The notes: generated from the sequence alone by a model not told the origin. A DNA stretch of 64,000 bases from Cloacibacterium normanense (GCF_002943105.1 NZ_PTPZ01000002.1:411852-475851); one strand, 5' to 3'. Positions 37,076 to 46,475 are shown, counted from the stretch's first letter. Numbers and translations are program-made.

Positions 37076-37495
37076 TTATCTTACTTCTGTCATGCTTAAA
37101 CCTTGTAGTTTTAGACCGTATTTCCATTGTACATAAGCAAAAACTTGATACAGTTTATACTCGAATTTTAAGCCGTATTTTTCATTTGGGTCATAGTCAA
37201 TAGAAGATTCTATGATGTTTCTGTATCTTCCAGAGTAGTAATAACTGTTCCATTCGTTTACGAGAAAAGTGTTTCTAGATTTCAAATATTCTTCGGAGTA
37301 AAAGCTCATTGGTTTTGCAATGGCGTTTAAGAAATAATCATATTGAGTATCAATTACGTCTAAATCCCATTCTCCATCATCATTTTTTTCTGGCTTCATT
37401 GCAGTTTGATTATTGGCGTCTTTAGCAATTTTTTGTGGGCTACTACAACTGATAATTAAAAATATTGTAGCAATAATTAGAATTAATTTTTTCAT
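37076..37495 (-). CDS. DUF6146-like lipoprotein
   Basis: 139 residues. Lipoprotein signal ending FLIISC (Cys near residue 17), then an acidic, aromatic domain with DTQYDYFLNAIAKPMSFYSE and RNTFLVNEWNSYYYSGR, which resembles the flavobacterial DUF6146 family as I remember it. Function unknown. Convergent with the superoxide dismutase gene. Confidence 0.65.
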   Translation of the reverse strand: MKKLILIIATIFLIISCSSPQKIAKDANNQTAMKPEKNDDGEWDLDVIDTQYDYFLNAIAKPMSFYSEEYLKSRNTFLVNEWNSYYYSGRYRNIIESSIDYDPNEKYGLKFEYKLYQVFAYVQWKYGLKLQGLSMTEVR

Positions 37496-37530
37496 GATGA
37501 GGTAGTTTTATTTTAAAGTAAAGTTAATCA

Positions 37531-37567
37531 TAAAAAACAAAAACCGCTCCAAAAGAATTGAAGCGGT
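37531..37567 (-). terminator. terminator after nuclease-like gene
   Basis: Stem ACCGCT / AGCGGT (37543-37548 and 37562-37567), 13-nt loop, U-rich run downstream on the minus strand. Confidence 0.65.
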
Positions 37568-37589
37568 CTAATTTTTATTTATTTACAGC

Positions 37590-38795
37590 TTATTGAGCTG
37601 GTGTAAATTCTTTTTGTAAAACTACCAATGATGGGAAATGGTCACTGTAACCTCCTGTAAAAGTATCTCCAGCCCAAGAACGGTAAGGATAACCTTTGTA
37701 TTGTCCATCTGGAGTAATCAAATAAGACGGCGCGAATACTTCAGCTTTGTAAACACTGTAATTTTTTTGAAGTGTATCAGATAAAGCATTTTTAGATACG
37801 ATAATTTGGTCAAATAAGTTCGGAGCGTCTCTGTAGCCTAATGATGCTACACCACTTTTGAACATTTTATACATTAAATTATAGTAAGGTCTCTCTTCTG
37901 ATAATTCTTTTTTGTCACCTACAGCACCTAAATGTTTAGTTAAACTCACATTTACCGGGTCGTCATTAAAGTCGCCCATTGCAAAAAGAAGTCTGTCTGG
38001 TTCTTCGGCTCTTATTTTATCCATTTCTGCTTTTAAAACTGCAGCAGCAGCATTTCTTCTTGGTGCAGATGCAGCTTCACCGCCGCTTCTACTTGGCCAG
38101 TGGTTCATGAAAACGGCTACTTTTTCTCCGTCTAATAAACCTTTTACCACCATCACATCTCTGGTGTAACTTCTTCTGCCTTCGTCATTATAATTTACCA
38201 CTTCTTTTTTGTAAGAATCTGTTACGGTAAATCTTTTCTTTTGGTAAATTACAGCTACGTCTATTCCTCTCGCATCATAAGAATTGTAATGTACAATTCC
38301 CCATTCTACTTTGTTAAGCGCAGGTTGTTTAATTAAGTCCTGAACAACTTGTCTGTTTTCTACTTCTATTAAACCTACAATTGCGGGTAAAGTTTTGGTG
38401 TATTGATATCCTAGCTCAGAGATTACTTTTGATTCATTCGCTAGTTTAGTTTGGTAAACTTTAGAATTATAGTTTTTAGCACTTTTTGGAGTAAAATCAT
38501 CTGCTAAGTTCTGGTATCTGATTACTTTTTTTCCGATAAGTAATTCGTCACTCCATTGACCTTTATATTCTTCTGTTACAGGTAAAAATTTAAGAGAATC
38601 AATTGGTACGCTTCTGTGGAAAGCAGGATTATTAATTGGTAAGGTTCCATCAATATAATCAGCAGATGGAATGGTGTCCCAAAGGTTTTCTACATTTAGG
38701 AAAGCAATAGTAGCTCTTTTAACCTGAACTTGTGGTTTTTGAGCAAATCCTATAAAGAAAATCGCTATTGCAATAAGGCTAAAATATTTTCTCAT
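37590..38795 (-). CDS. secreted endonuclease/exonuclease/phosphatase protein
   Basis: 401 residues. Signal peptide (MRKYFSLIAIAIFFIGFAQ), then an EEP (DNase I-like) fold with the usual motifs: TIAFLNVENLWDT, LIEVENRQVVQDL (catalytic Glu), FMNHWPSRSGGE, MGDFNDDPVN and the closing GGYSDHFPSLV (catalytic His). These predict a Mg-dependent phosphodiesterase, acting outside the cytoplasm on DNA, RNA or phosphoesters; the substrate cannot be told. Divergent from the TonB-receptor/DUF5689 pair, an association that I know from other flavobacteria. Confidence 0.88.
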   Translation of the reverse strand: MRKYFSLIAIAIFFIGFAQKPQVQVKRATIAFLNVENLWDTIPSADYIDGTLPINNPAFHRSVPIDSLKFLPVTEEYKGQWSDELLIGKKVIRYQNLADDFTPKSAKNYNSKVYQTKLANESKVISELGYQYTKTLPAIVGLIEVENRQVVQDLIKQPALNKVEWGIVHYNSYDARGIDVAVIYQKKRFTVTDSYKKEVVNYNDEGRRSYTRDVMVVKGLLDGEKVAVFMNHWPSRSGGEAASAPRRNAAAAVLKAEMDKIRAEEPDRLLFAMGDFNDDPVNVSLTKHLGAVGDKKELSEERPYYNLMYKMFKSGVASLGYRDAPNLFDQIIVSKNALSDTLQKNYSVYKAEVFAPSYLITPDGQYKGYPYRSWAGDTFTGGYSDHFPSLVVLQKEFTPAQ

Positions 38796-38856
38796 TTTAT
38801 AAAATTAAAAAGTGGATTACAAATTTAAATCATTTAGTTCGAATAACGCATATAAT

Positions 38857-38870
38857 TATTTGCAAATATA
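38857..38870. promoter_or_regulatory. palindrome over -7 box of nuclease-like gene
   Basis: Perfect 12-bp palindrome TATTTGCAAATA (38857-38868) overlaps the minus-strand -7 box TATATTTG (38863-38870) in the divergent gap. Another -7 match, TAAATTTG, lies at 38820-38827. Confidence 0.4.
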
Positions 38871-38990
38871 TATCCAAAAAAATGCCAGATTAGCATGATA
38901 TTAAACATTATTAAAAAAAATATGACAATTATTAGGTTTGATTTTTGTGAAAAAAAGATTAAAAAAAGTTAAAGTAAAGGAAATTTCACA

Positions 38991-38998
38991 TAAATTTG
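38991..38998 (+). promoter_or_regulatory. -7 box of TonB receptor / DUF5689 operon
   Basis: TAAATTTG, 49 nt before the ATG at 39048. The leader carries a small hairpin CAATAG-TTCA-CTATTG (39005-39020). Confidence 0.5.
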
Positions 38999-39047
38999 TA
39001 GGTTCAATAGTTCACTATTGTAAAGAAGGAAAAAAATAAAATAAGTT

Positions 39048-41885
39048 ATGATTAAGAAATTATCAATTATCTCAATATTTGGGATACTTTCTTTCTCAGC
39101 ACTACAAGCGCAAACTACAGTTTATGCCTATCTAAAAGATGCACAAGGCAAACCAGTAGAGAATGCTGAAGTTGATTTGAGAGATTCAGACAATGATGTT
39201 ACGGCTGATAAAATTGGCTATTTCCAATTGGTGGATATGAAACCGGGACATTATTCCATTACAATTTCGAAGCCGGGCTTTGAACACAAAATTATTGAAT
39301 TTGATGTTTATGCAAATGAGAAGAAAAAAGATTTAGGTTCTATTTCTCTTGCTCCTTCGCTAGATATGGCAGATTTAGGAGTTATTACCATTGATGATTC
39401 TGACACTCAAGATTCTGACAATGGTAGTACTCAACCTACAGTAGGTTTGTTAAGCTCAGGTAGAGATGCTTTTGCTAATGTAGCGGCATTTGAACTAGGA
39501 GCATATTGGTTTAGACCAAGAGGTGTAGATAATCGTTTTGAAGATATTTTATTCAACGGTGTTTCTATGTCTAAAAATGATGACGGTAGAGTAGATTTCA
39601 GTAACTGGGGAGGTCTTAATGACGTAACAAGATATCCTCAAGAAAATGTAGAAAATCTTACTCCTTCAGAATTCACGTTTGGTAACTTAGGTGGTGTAAC
39701 ATATTACAATACTAGAGCTTCTTCTTATAGAAAAGGAACTTCATTAGCATATTCTTTTACTAATAGAAGTTATTTCCACAGAGCGATGGCTACTTATAAC
39801 AGTGGACTTAATAAAAAAGGATGGGCTTATTCATTCTCTGCAAGTAGAAGATGGGCAGAAGAAGGAGTGATAGAAGGAACTTATCAAGATGCATACGCTT
39901 ATTTCTTATCAGTAGAAAAAAGATTAGGAGAAAGACATGCTCTTAACTTTACAGCATTTGGTTCACCAACTTACAGAGGTTCTAACAGTCCAAATACACA
40001 AGAAGTATATGATTTAGCTGGTAAAAACTACAACTCTTATTGGGGATGGCAAGATGGAGAGAAAAGAAATTCTAGAATTAGAAACGTTTTCGAACCAGTT
40101 TTCCAAATGGCGCACTATTGGAAAATCGGAAAATCATCTAATTTAAATTCTACTTTCTCTTATCAACAAGGCGAAGATGCTAGAAGTAGATTAGATTGGT
40201 TCCATGGTGCGGATCCAAATCCAACTTATTATAGAAAATTGCCAAGCTACATTTTTGCTCCAACAACTTATGATACTAGTGATGGTGGATATAATATAAC
40301 AGCAGCAGAATTTAATGCATATTTACCACTTTATGCTAGAGGAATCTATGATTGGAGACAAAATAAATCAGGACAACAAATTGACTGGGACTTTTTATAT
40401 GAAGCAAACAGAAACAACCTTGAAAGAGGAGCTGTTTACACCATGGTAGAAGATGTAAATAGAGATAAAACCATTAATTTTGTTTCTCACTTTGACACCA
40501 GATTAAAAGACAATTGGAAATTAAATGTTAACTTTAACTACCAAAATCTAAGATCAGATAACTTTAGAAGAATTAAAGATTTGTTAGGTGCAGCTTATGC
40601 TAATAATCTAGATGCATTCGGTGGTGATAAGCCGTTTAATGTAGATGGAGCAAGCACTAGGGTTTACGAAGGCGATAGAACACAATATTCTTATCTTCTT
40701 AATAGAGATGTAGCAGCATTAAATATTTCTACAGAATTAGATTTAAAAAGATGGAATGTGGTATTATCTGGTTTCTCTTCATATTCAGAGTCATTTAGAG
40801 AAGGATATTTTAGAAATCATTTTTATCTAAATAATTCTAAAGGAAAAAGTGATGTTTACGATTCTCAAGACTATGGGGTAAAAGGTAAACTTACTTATAA
40901 AATTAATGGTAGAAATTTCTTAGTGGCAAACGGAGCTTATTTCACATTAGCACCTACATTGAACGAGATTTTCATTAACCCAAGAGTAAACGATTTTGTA
41001 ACTCCAAACTTGCAAAACCAAGAAGTTGCTTCTTCTGATTTCAGTTACATTACAAGAGGTCAAGTTCTTAAATTAAGATTAACGGGTTACTATACCTCAA
41101 TCAAAAATTCTACAGAAATTTCTAGATATTTTGCAGAAGGTATTCAGTTAGGTACAGATGCAACTGCACAAGATGCTTTCGTGGCAGAAATTTTATCAGG
41201 AATTGATAAAAAATATATGGGAGCAGAATTTGCTGCAGATGTAAAAATTACCCCTACTTTAACATCAGTTTTAGTAGTAAGCTACGGTGATTATACTATT
41301 AGCAATAATCCTACTGCGTATGTTTCAATTGATTCAGATTTATATCCTAATGGTTATGACGAAATTGGAACAGCAAAACTTAAAGGTTATAAAATTGCTG
41401 GAACTCCACAAAAAGCAGCTTCATTAAGCTTCAGATATAACTCACCTAAATATTGGTGGTTTGGTATGTCTGCAAACTATTTAATGGATCAATATTTAGA
41501 TTTCTCTGCATTAAACAGAACTCCAAACTTCTACACAGATCCTACTACTGGTGATAATTACATTCACCCAGTTACAGGACAAGTGGTAACTCAGAGTGAT
41601 GTAGACGCATTAAACAAACAAAAGAAATTTGATGACCAATTCATGTTAAACGCAAATGTTGGTAAATCATTCTTATTAGGCAAATATAGAATGGGATTAA
41701 GTTTAAGTGTAAACAATATCCTAAACAATAGAGATTATGTAACAGGTGGTTTTGAACAAGGTAGAAAATCTAACTTCACAGAATCATATGTAGATAATGT
41801 AATTTCACCAGTTTCATTATTTGGTCCGAAATTATGGTATGACAGAGGAACTACTTTCTTTGCTAATGTTTATTTAAGATTTTAA
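39048..41885 (+). CDS. TonB-dependent receptor with carboxypeptidase-like domain
   Basis: 945 residues. Signal peptide (ending SALQAQ), a CarboxypepD_reg-like beta-sandwich (about residues 23-105), a plug domain (about 130-240) and a beta-barrel ending in Phe (NVYLRF), as needed for outer-membrane insertion. The plug TonB box is not obvious. Imports an unknown ligand using TonB energy. Followed after 18 bp by the DUF5689 lipoprotein gene; the divergent nuclease-like gene suggests nucleic-acid-derived ligands, which is inference. Confidence 0.9.
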   Translation: MIKKLSIISIFGILSFSALQAQTTVYAYLKDAQGKPVENAEVDLRDSDNDVTADKIGYFQLVDMKPGHYSITISKPGFEHKIIEFDVYANEKKKDLGSISLAPSLDMADLGVITIDDSDTQDSDNGSTQPTVGLLSSGRDAFANVAAFELGAYWFRPRGVDNRFEDILFNGVSMSKNDDGRVDFSNWGGLNDVTRYPQENVENLTPSEFTFGNLGGVTYYNTRASSYRKGTSLAYSFTNRSYFHRAMATYNSGLNKKGWAYSFSASRRWAEEGVIEGTYQDAYAYFLSVEKRLGERHALNFTAFGSPTYRGSNSPNTQEVYDLAGKNYNSYWGWQDGEKRNSRIRNVFEPVFQMAHYWKIGKSSNLNSTFSYQQGEDARSRLDWFHGADPNPTYYRKLPSYIFAPTTYDTSDGGYNITAAEFNAYLPLYARGIYDWRQNKSGQQIDWDFLYEANRNNLERGAVYTMVEDVNRDKTINFVSHFDTRLKDNWKLNVNFNYQNLRSDNFRRIKDLLGAAYANNLDAFGGDKPFNVDGASTRVYEGDRTQYSYLLNRDVAALNISTELDLKRWNVVLSGFSSYSESFREGYFRNHFYLNNSKGKSDVYDSQDYGVKGKLTYKINGRNFLVANGAYFTLAPTLNEIFINPRVNDFVTPNLQNQEVASSDFSYITRGQVLKLRLTGYYTSIKNSTEISRYFAEGIQLGTDATAQDAFVAEILSGIDKKYMGAEFAADVKITPTLTSVLVVSYGDYTISNNPTAYVSIDSDLYPNGYDEIGTAKLKGYKIAGTPQKAASLSFRYNSPKYWWFGMSANYLMDQYLDFSALNRTPNFYTDPTTGDNYIHPVTGQVVTQSDVDALNKQKKFDDQFMLNANVGKSFLLGKYRMGLSLSVNNILNNRDYVTGGFEQGRKSNFTESYVDNVISPVSLFGPKLWYDRGTTFFANVYLRF

Positions 41886-41903
41886 TTTCATTAATATTAA
41901 AAC

Positions 41904-43955
41904 ATGAAAAAATATTTTTCAATTATAAGAATTTTCATTTTGTCACTTACGGTTTTCTTAACCAGTTGTGTACAAGATGATGTTTATTCGACACCAGATT
42001 TACAAGGAAAGTGTCAAGATTTAACACCTACTAAAACGATTGCAGAAGTAAAAACAGCTTTTGCAAATAACACAGCAACTATTACGGATGATATCATTAT
42101 AGAAGGGTATGTCTCTTCTTCTGATGAGTCTGGGAATGTTTATAAAACGATTTATTTACAAGACGCGCCAGAAAACCCTACTCAAGGTTTAGTAGTAAGT
42201 GTAGATGCTGTAAGTACTTATACTTCTTTCCCACAAGGTTCTAAAGTATACATCAAGCTAAAAGGCTTAGCTTTTGGTAGATATGGTAACGTTTTACAAG
42301 TTGGCTATAATAATATTGATCCCATTACCAATACTCCTACTTTTGGTAGAATTCCAGAAAAATTAGTAGCAAATCATTTGGTAAGATCTTGTGCTTCTAA
42401 AGTGAAAATGGTTCCTAAAGTAATAACTTTAGCAAGTTTAACGAATACTTCTACTGTTGATCCTCTAATTGGTGCTTTAGTACAAATAAATAATGCAGAA
42501 TTTCCAATCAATTTACTTTGTAATATTTATGCACCAAATGGAACTACTGTAAATAGACAAATTGTAGACCCTACCATGACTACTCCAATAAATTCTAGAG
42601 TAGTAAGAAACAGTGGTTATGCTTCTTTTGCTGCAGACCAATTACCTTCTGGAAATGGTACTTTTATAGGTATTTTAAGTAAATTTAATTCTGATTATCA
42701 ATTTTTTATTAATAGAGTTTCAGATCTTAACATGAAAGGGGCAAGATTAGACGGTACTACTCCTTCTTGTACTTTCAACACTACAGGTAAAACAATGAAA
42801 ACTGTTGCAGAAGTAAAAGCTTATTTCTCTGGTACTTTGGCTCAAATTCCTGATAATGCATACCTTAAAGCTCAAGTAACTGCTAACGATAAAACAGGAA
42901 ACTTATTTAAATACATTTATGTAGAAGATAAAACAGGTGGTATTAGAGTAAACATAGATATGGCTTCTCTTTATGCAGACCCTAGATTCTTTGTAGGAAA
43001 ACAAGTGTTAATTAATCTTAAGGATTTATATGTAGGATCTGTAAACGGTGAAGTACAATTAGGAGGCTTATTTAGTGGAAATGTAGGTAGAGTTTTACCA
43101 AACGACGTATATAAGCATTTCTTCCCAACTAATGATTTTACAGAAGTGGTAGCGACAGAAAAAACAATCGCGGGTCTTACTGATGCAGATGTAGGCAGAT
43201 GGATAAAAATTAAAAACCTTCAATTCATTAATGATGATTTAGGGGAATCTTATGCTGGTGGTTCTAATACTTCTAGAACATTAGAAGATTGTTCAGGAGC
43301 TAAAATTTCTCTTACTACAAGTAGCTTTGCAAATTTTGCAAGCAGACAAATTGATAGCGGAAAAGGAGACCTTTATGGTGTATTAACCAAATATAATGGC
43401 AAGTACGAAGTTTGGATTACTAATCCACTTGGAGCAGACTTTGATGGAAATAGATGTGATGGCTCTCCAGTACCAGTTTTTGAAAATATTTTTAATGAAG
43501 ATTTTTCTGGAGCATTAACCAATAACTGGACTGCTGTAAGCGTTCTTGGAGCTGCTGTTTGGAATATCCAACAGTTTGGTAATCCAAAACCATGTGTTGT
43601 AATGAGCGGAAACGGTAATGAAGACTGGTTGATTTCTAAACCTATTACACTTGCAGGATATAAAAATTACTACTTAAGTTTTGAAACTGATGGTAGAGCA
43701 AGCGTTCCTTCAAATCCGTTAGAAGTTTATGTAACAGATAACTATACAGGAAACTATGCTACTACGACTTGGACTAAACTTAACCCAATCTTAGATTCTG
43801 ATTTAAGTAAGTTTGCACCATTTGTAAACTCAGGTAAATTAGATATTTCTAATTTTGCAGGTAAAAATGTGGTAGTTGCATTTAAATATACTTCTACGGC
43901 TACAGCTTCTGCAACTTGGGAGCTTGATAATGTAAAAGTAAGAGGTAGAAAATAA
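41904..43955 (+). CDS. DUF5689 surface lipoprotein with two OB-like repeats
   Basis: 683 residues. Lipoprotein signal FLTSC; the residues after Cys are VQDD, with acidic residues where flavobacterial surface-export signals have them, so outward exposure is likely. Two related units follow (about residues 45-280 and 295-520), each opening with a TVAEVKAYF-like helix and an OB-like strand set (IEGYVSSSDESGNVYKTIYL; LKAQVTANDKTGNLFKYIYV). A C-terminal jelly-roll (choice-of-anchor J-like, EDFSGALTNNW onward) follows. Likely the binding partner of the receptor upstream. Confidence 0.85.
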   Translation: MKKYFSIIRIFILSLTVFLTSCVQDDVYSTPDLQGKCQDLTPTKTIAEVKTAFANNTATITDDIIIEGYVSSSDESGNVYKTIYLQDAPENPTQGLVVSVDAVSTYTSFPQGSKVYIKLKGLAFGRYGNVLQVGYNNIDPITNTPTFGRIPEKLVANHLVRSCASKVKMVPKVITLASLTNTSTVDPLIGALVQINNAEFPINLLCNIYAPNGTTVNRQIVDPTMTTPINSRVVRNSGYASFAADQLPSGNGTFIGILSKFNSDYQFFINRVSDLNMKGARLDGTTPSCTFNTTGKTMKTVAEVKAYFSGTLAQIPDNAYLKAQVTANDKTGNLFKYIYVEDKTGGIRVNIDMASLYADPRFFVGKQVLINLKDLYVGSVNGEVQLGGLFSGNVGRVLPNDVYKHFFPTNDFTEVVATEKTIAGLTDADVGRWIKIKNLQFINDDLGESYAGGSNTSRTLEDCSGAKISLTTSSFANFASRQIDSGKGDLYGVLTKYNGKYEVWITNPLGADFDGNRCDGSPVPVFENIFNEDFSGALTNNWTAVSVLGAAVWNIQQFGNPKPCVVMSGNGNEDWLISKPITLAGYKNYYLSFETDGRASVPSNPLEVYVTDNYTGNYATTTWTKLNPILDSDLSKFAPFVNSGKLDISNFAGKNVVVAFKYTSTATASATWELDNVKVRGRK

Positions 43956-43980
43956 ATCTAACTTCGCATATATATTCATA

Positions 43981-44010
43981 AAACAGCTTCAGAAATGAGG
44001 CTGTTTTTTT
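43981..44010 (+). terminator. terminator after DUF5689 gene
   Basis: Stem AAACAGCYTC / GAGGCTGTTT (43981-43990 and 43997-44006, one wobble), loop AGAAAT, then T-run. Confidence 0.85.
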
Positions 44011-44043
44011 ATTTACTTTGAGTAGTAAAAAACCAATCATCTA

Positions 44044-44389
44044 ATGTTTATAATATCATTATTTTTATTCTTTTTTTAATTGTAAAGAGAAAGAATCTAG
44101 TTTTGACTCTTCTGTAAACACAGGTGAAATTTATACTACAGATTTTGAGAATAAGAAATTAAGAGATAGTTTACAAGAAAAGGCAATTTATAGCAATGAT
44201 ACATTAGCTTATAAACAGTTAAGAAATATTTATTATTTAAGTGGTAATGCAGATGATTTTCTCTACAATTCTATGATAATGTATAACAAGAATAATTATC
44301 AATCAGCCACAGAAGATGTAATATTTATATTGAATAGAAAAGAAGACGTAGATGTAAAAACAAAAGCATTAATTGATAATAATTTTTAA
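44044..44389 (+). pseudogene. small lipoprotein broken by +1 frameshift in a T-tract
   Basis: An ATG at 44044 opens a hydrophobic signal sequence that hits a stop right after a seven-T run (44071-44077). If one T is removed, the frame continues as signal ending FFNC (lipobox Cys) into a 103-residue acidic, helical domain (CKEKESSFDSS to DVKTKALIDNNF, stop 44387-44389). The mature part looks like short TPR-like helices. Otherwise intact, so it may be a recent mutation, a phase-variable tract or a sequence error. The rest of the 43956-44444 gap holds two terminators only. Confidence 0.72.
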
Positions 44390-44391
44390 GA

Positions 44392-44424
44392 ACAAAAAAG
44401 CCTTACAAAATCTGTAAGGCTTAC
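44392..44424. terminator. bidirectional terminator
   Basis: Stem AAGCCTTACA / TGTAAGGCTT (44398-44407 and 44413-44422), loop AAATC, A-run before and T-rich run after, between the broken gene and DUF6702. Confidence 0.85.
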
Positions 44425-44444
44425 TTTTATCTTTAAAATTTTTG

Positions 44445-44915
44445 TTAAAAAGAAACTTCGTTTACTTCTTTACCACGCATAAAGGTCATGTTTTTTTGTG
44501 AACCTTTATAAGCAATATTTACCAAGTTGAGTTGTTTAGGATAAGCTTCTAATAAAAGATTATTTTTAATTTTTAAGCTAGAAATATCAGAAACGCCATT
44601 CGCTTCGAAATATACCCAAACACTTTCTCCATTCACTTGACTTCCGGTAAACGTAAGCGCTTTGTTTTGACCGTTTACATACACGTCAAAATGGTCATTT
44701 ACATATCTTTTCACTTCCGCTTCAAAAGCAGTTGTATTAGGATTAATTTTTAAAACTTCTGCTATGTGTCCAGAGTTTAATTTTGTAGTGAATTTTAGCG
44801 TTTTACTGCCTTCTACATAATCTACCTTGGTCATAGAAGAATAAAAATCTGAGAGTGTAAAACTCATCAGCATTGTGATTAAACCTATTGCGATTATTCC
44901 TATAAATTTTTTCAT
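44445..44915 (-). CDS. DUF6702 family secreted protein
   Basis: 156 residues from the ATG at 44915 (a TTG at 44942 would add nine mostly lysine residues). Signal peptide (FIGIIAIGLITMLMSFT), then a domain with KVDYVEGSKTLKFTTKLNSG and VYVNGQNKALTFTGSQVNGE, typical of DUF6702 proteins that occur near metalloprotease or peptidase genes in Bacteroidota. Function unknown. A minus-strand -7 box TACATTTG lies at 44957-44964. Confidence 0.75.
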   Translation of the reverse strand: MKKFIGIIAIGLITMLMSFTLSDFYSSMTKVDYVEGSKTLKFTTKLNSGHIAEVLKINPNTTAFEAEVKRYVNDHFDVYVNGQNKALTFTGSQVNGESVWVYFEANGVSDISSLKIKNNLLLEAYPKQLNLVNIAYKGSQKNMTFMRGKEVNEVSF

Positions 44916-44994
44916 TTTTTTCTTATTTAATACTTTTTTCAAAGTTGTATTTTTTTCAAATGTATATAAAAAATGTCAAATCTTATGCCAAATT

Positions 44995-45714
44995 CTAGAA
45001 ATTTACACTTACAGAGTATTTATCGTAGAAAGCTTTAATATGAGCTACTGCTTCATCTGCTGTATCTACCACTCGGAAAAGACTTAAATCTTCTTCTTTA
45101 ATCAAATGATTTTTCAGCAAAGTTCCGGTAAACCAATCCAGAAGTCCGCTCCAAAATTCTGTTCCCACCAAAACGATTGGGAATCTGCCGATTTTATGTG
45201 TCTGAATTAATGTTAACGCTTCCGAAAGTTCATCTAGCGTTCCGAAACCTCCAGGTAAAACGATGAAGCCTTGAGAATACTTTACAAACATCACTTTTCT
45301 TACGAAAAAGTAATCGAAATTAATCGAGTAAGGTTTATCTATAAAAGGATTAAAATTCTGTTCAAATGGCAATTCTATGTTTAATCCAATTGATTTTCCG
45401 TTGCCTTCTCTCGCTCCTTTGTTTCCTGCTTCCATAATTCCAGGACCGCCTCCTGTAATAACACCGAAGCCGATTTCTGTAATTTTTCTGGCAATATCTA
45501 CCGCCATTTGATAATAAGGATCTTCTGGTTTTAACCTTGCAGAACCGAATATAGAAACACAAGGTCCTATTTTGGCTAGTTTTTCGTAGCCATCTACAAA
45601 TTCAGACATCACTTTGAAAACCATCCAAGAATCTTTGGTTACGGTTTCGTCCCAAGTTTTTTGTCTTAAACTTTCTTGTAATCTTTTATCTTCTGATGCG
45701 TTATCGTCTAGCAT
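44995..45714 (-). CDS. LOG-family nucleotide phosphoribohydrolase
   Basis: 239 residues, TIGR00730 / LOG family. The Rossmann-fold motifs VSIFGSARLKPEDPYY, GFGVITGGGPGIMEAGNKGA and the catalytic PGGFGTLDELSEALTLIQ are intact. Members release the base from nucleoside 5'-monophosphates (cytokinin-type or nucleotide salvage), long mis-named lysine decarboxylase. Follows murU by 11 bp on the same strand. Confidence 0.92.
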   Translation of the reverse strand: MLDDNASEDKRLQESLRQKTWDETVTKDSWMVFKVMSEFVDGYEKLAKIGPCVSIFGSARLKPEDPYYQMAVDIARKITEIGFGVITGGGPGIMEAGNKGAREGNGKSIGLNIELPFEQNFNPFIDKPYSINFDYFFVRKVMFVKYSQGFIVLPGGFGTLDELSEALTLIQTHKIGRFPIVLVGTEFWSGLLDWFTGTLLKNHLIKEEDLSLFRVVDTADEAVAHIKAFYDKYSVSVNF

Positions 45715-45725
45715 TTTTTTAATTT

Positions 45726-46445
45726 TTATTTAAAATATTTTTCTGCTTCTATCACAGATTCGGGTCTTCCTACATCTATTAATCTAGCTTCGTGCTGAAA
45801 TCCTAAGATGTTATTTTCAAACATTAAATCCAAATATTCTTCCATGATAGAAAATTTTCCTCTTCTTTTTATTTTGTCAAAGATAGAAGAATTAATACAG
45901 TGTATTCCGCTGAAAGCCAATTCTTTAAAATTATTATTGAATTCTGCCATTTTGGTTTCTCCAGAATTTTTGTTCATCCAACCTTTTAAAACCATTTCTG
46001 AGTTAAAGAAAAGTTTTCGGGAAGAATTTCTGTCCGAAACTGCCAAAGTAGCTAATGGAAGATGCGTTTCGTGAAATTTTACCAATTCATGAATATTTAA
46101 ATCGGTAAGAATATCAGCATTCATAATCAGGAAGTTTTCTTCGTTTTCCAGATACTTTTGAGCAAAAAGCAAGCCACCTCCAGTTTCTAGAAGTTCATCT
46201 TTTTCGTCAGAAATATCAATTTTGGCTCCAAAATGATTGTTTTTTTCTAGAAATTCTGCAATTTGTTCTCCGAAATGATGTACGTTAATCACAAATTCTG
46301 TAACTCCAAAACTTTGCAGATATTTTATATTTCTTTCCAGCAACGGAACATCATTCACCAAAGCCAAAGCTTTAGGATGGCTATCTGTAAAAGGTTTTAA
46401 CCGAGTTCCTTTTCCGGCTGCGAAAATGAGCGCTTTCTTAATCAT
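45726..46445 (-). CDS. murU: MurNAc-1-phosphate uridylyltransferase-like
   Basis: 239 residues, sugar-1-phosphate nucleotidyltransferase: LIFAAGKGTRLKPFTDSHPK (NTP-binding GxGxRL plus Lys), FLIMNADILTDLN metal-binding Asp, closing DVGRPESVIEAEKYF. In the recycling pathway MurU converts MurNAc-1-P to UDP-MurNAc, bypassing de novo synthesis. The call relies partly on context: an AmgK-like kinase lies two genes upstream. Mannose-1-P guanylyltransferase-like activity is the main alternative. Confidence 0.83.
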   Translation of the reverse strand: MIKKALIFAAGKGTRLKPFTDSHPKALALVNDVPLLERNIKYLQSFGVTEFVINVHHFGEQIAEFLEKNNHFGAKIDISDEKDELLETGGGLLFAQKYLENEENFLIMNADILTDLNIHELVKFHETHLPLATLAVSDRNSSRKLFFNSEMVLKGWMNKNSGETKMAEFNNNFKELAFSGIHCINSSIFDKIKRRGKFSIMEEYLDLMFENNILGFQHEARLIDVGRPESVIEAEKYFK

Positions 46446-46475
46446 GTAGAATGAATATTGCAGATTTTACAATTG

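Noticed and set aside
43956-44043. Possible small RNA after the DUF5689 gene
   Set aside because: Only a terminator hairpin is present; no -7 box with correct spacing (TACTTTG lacks one base).
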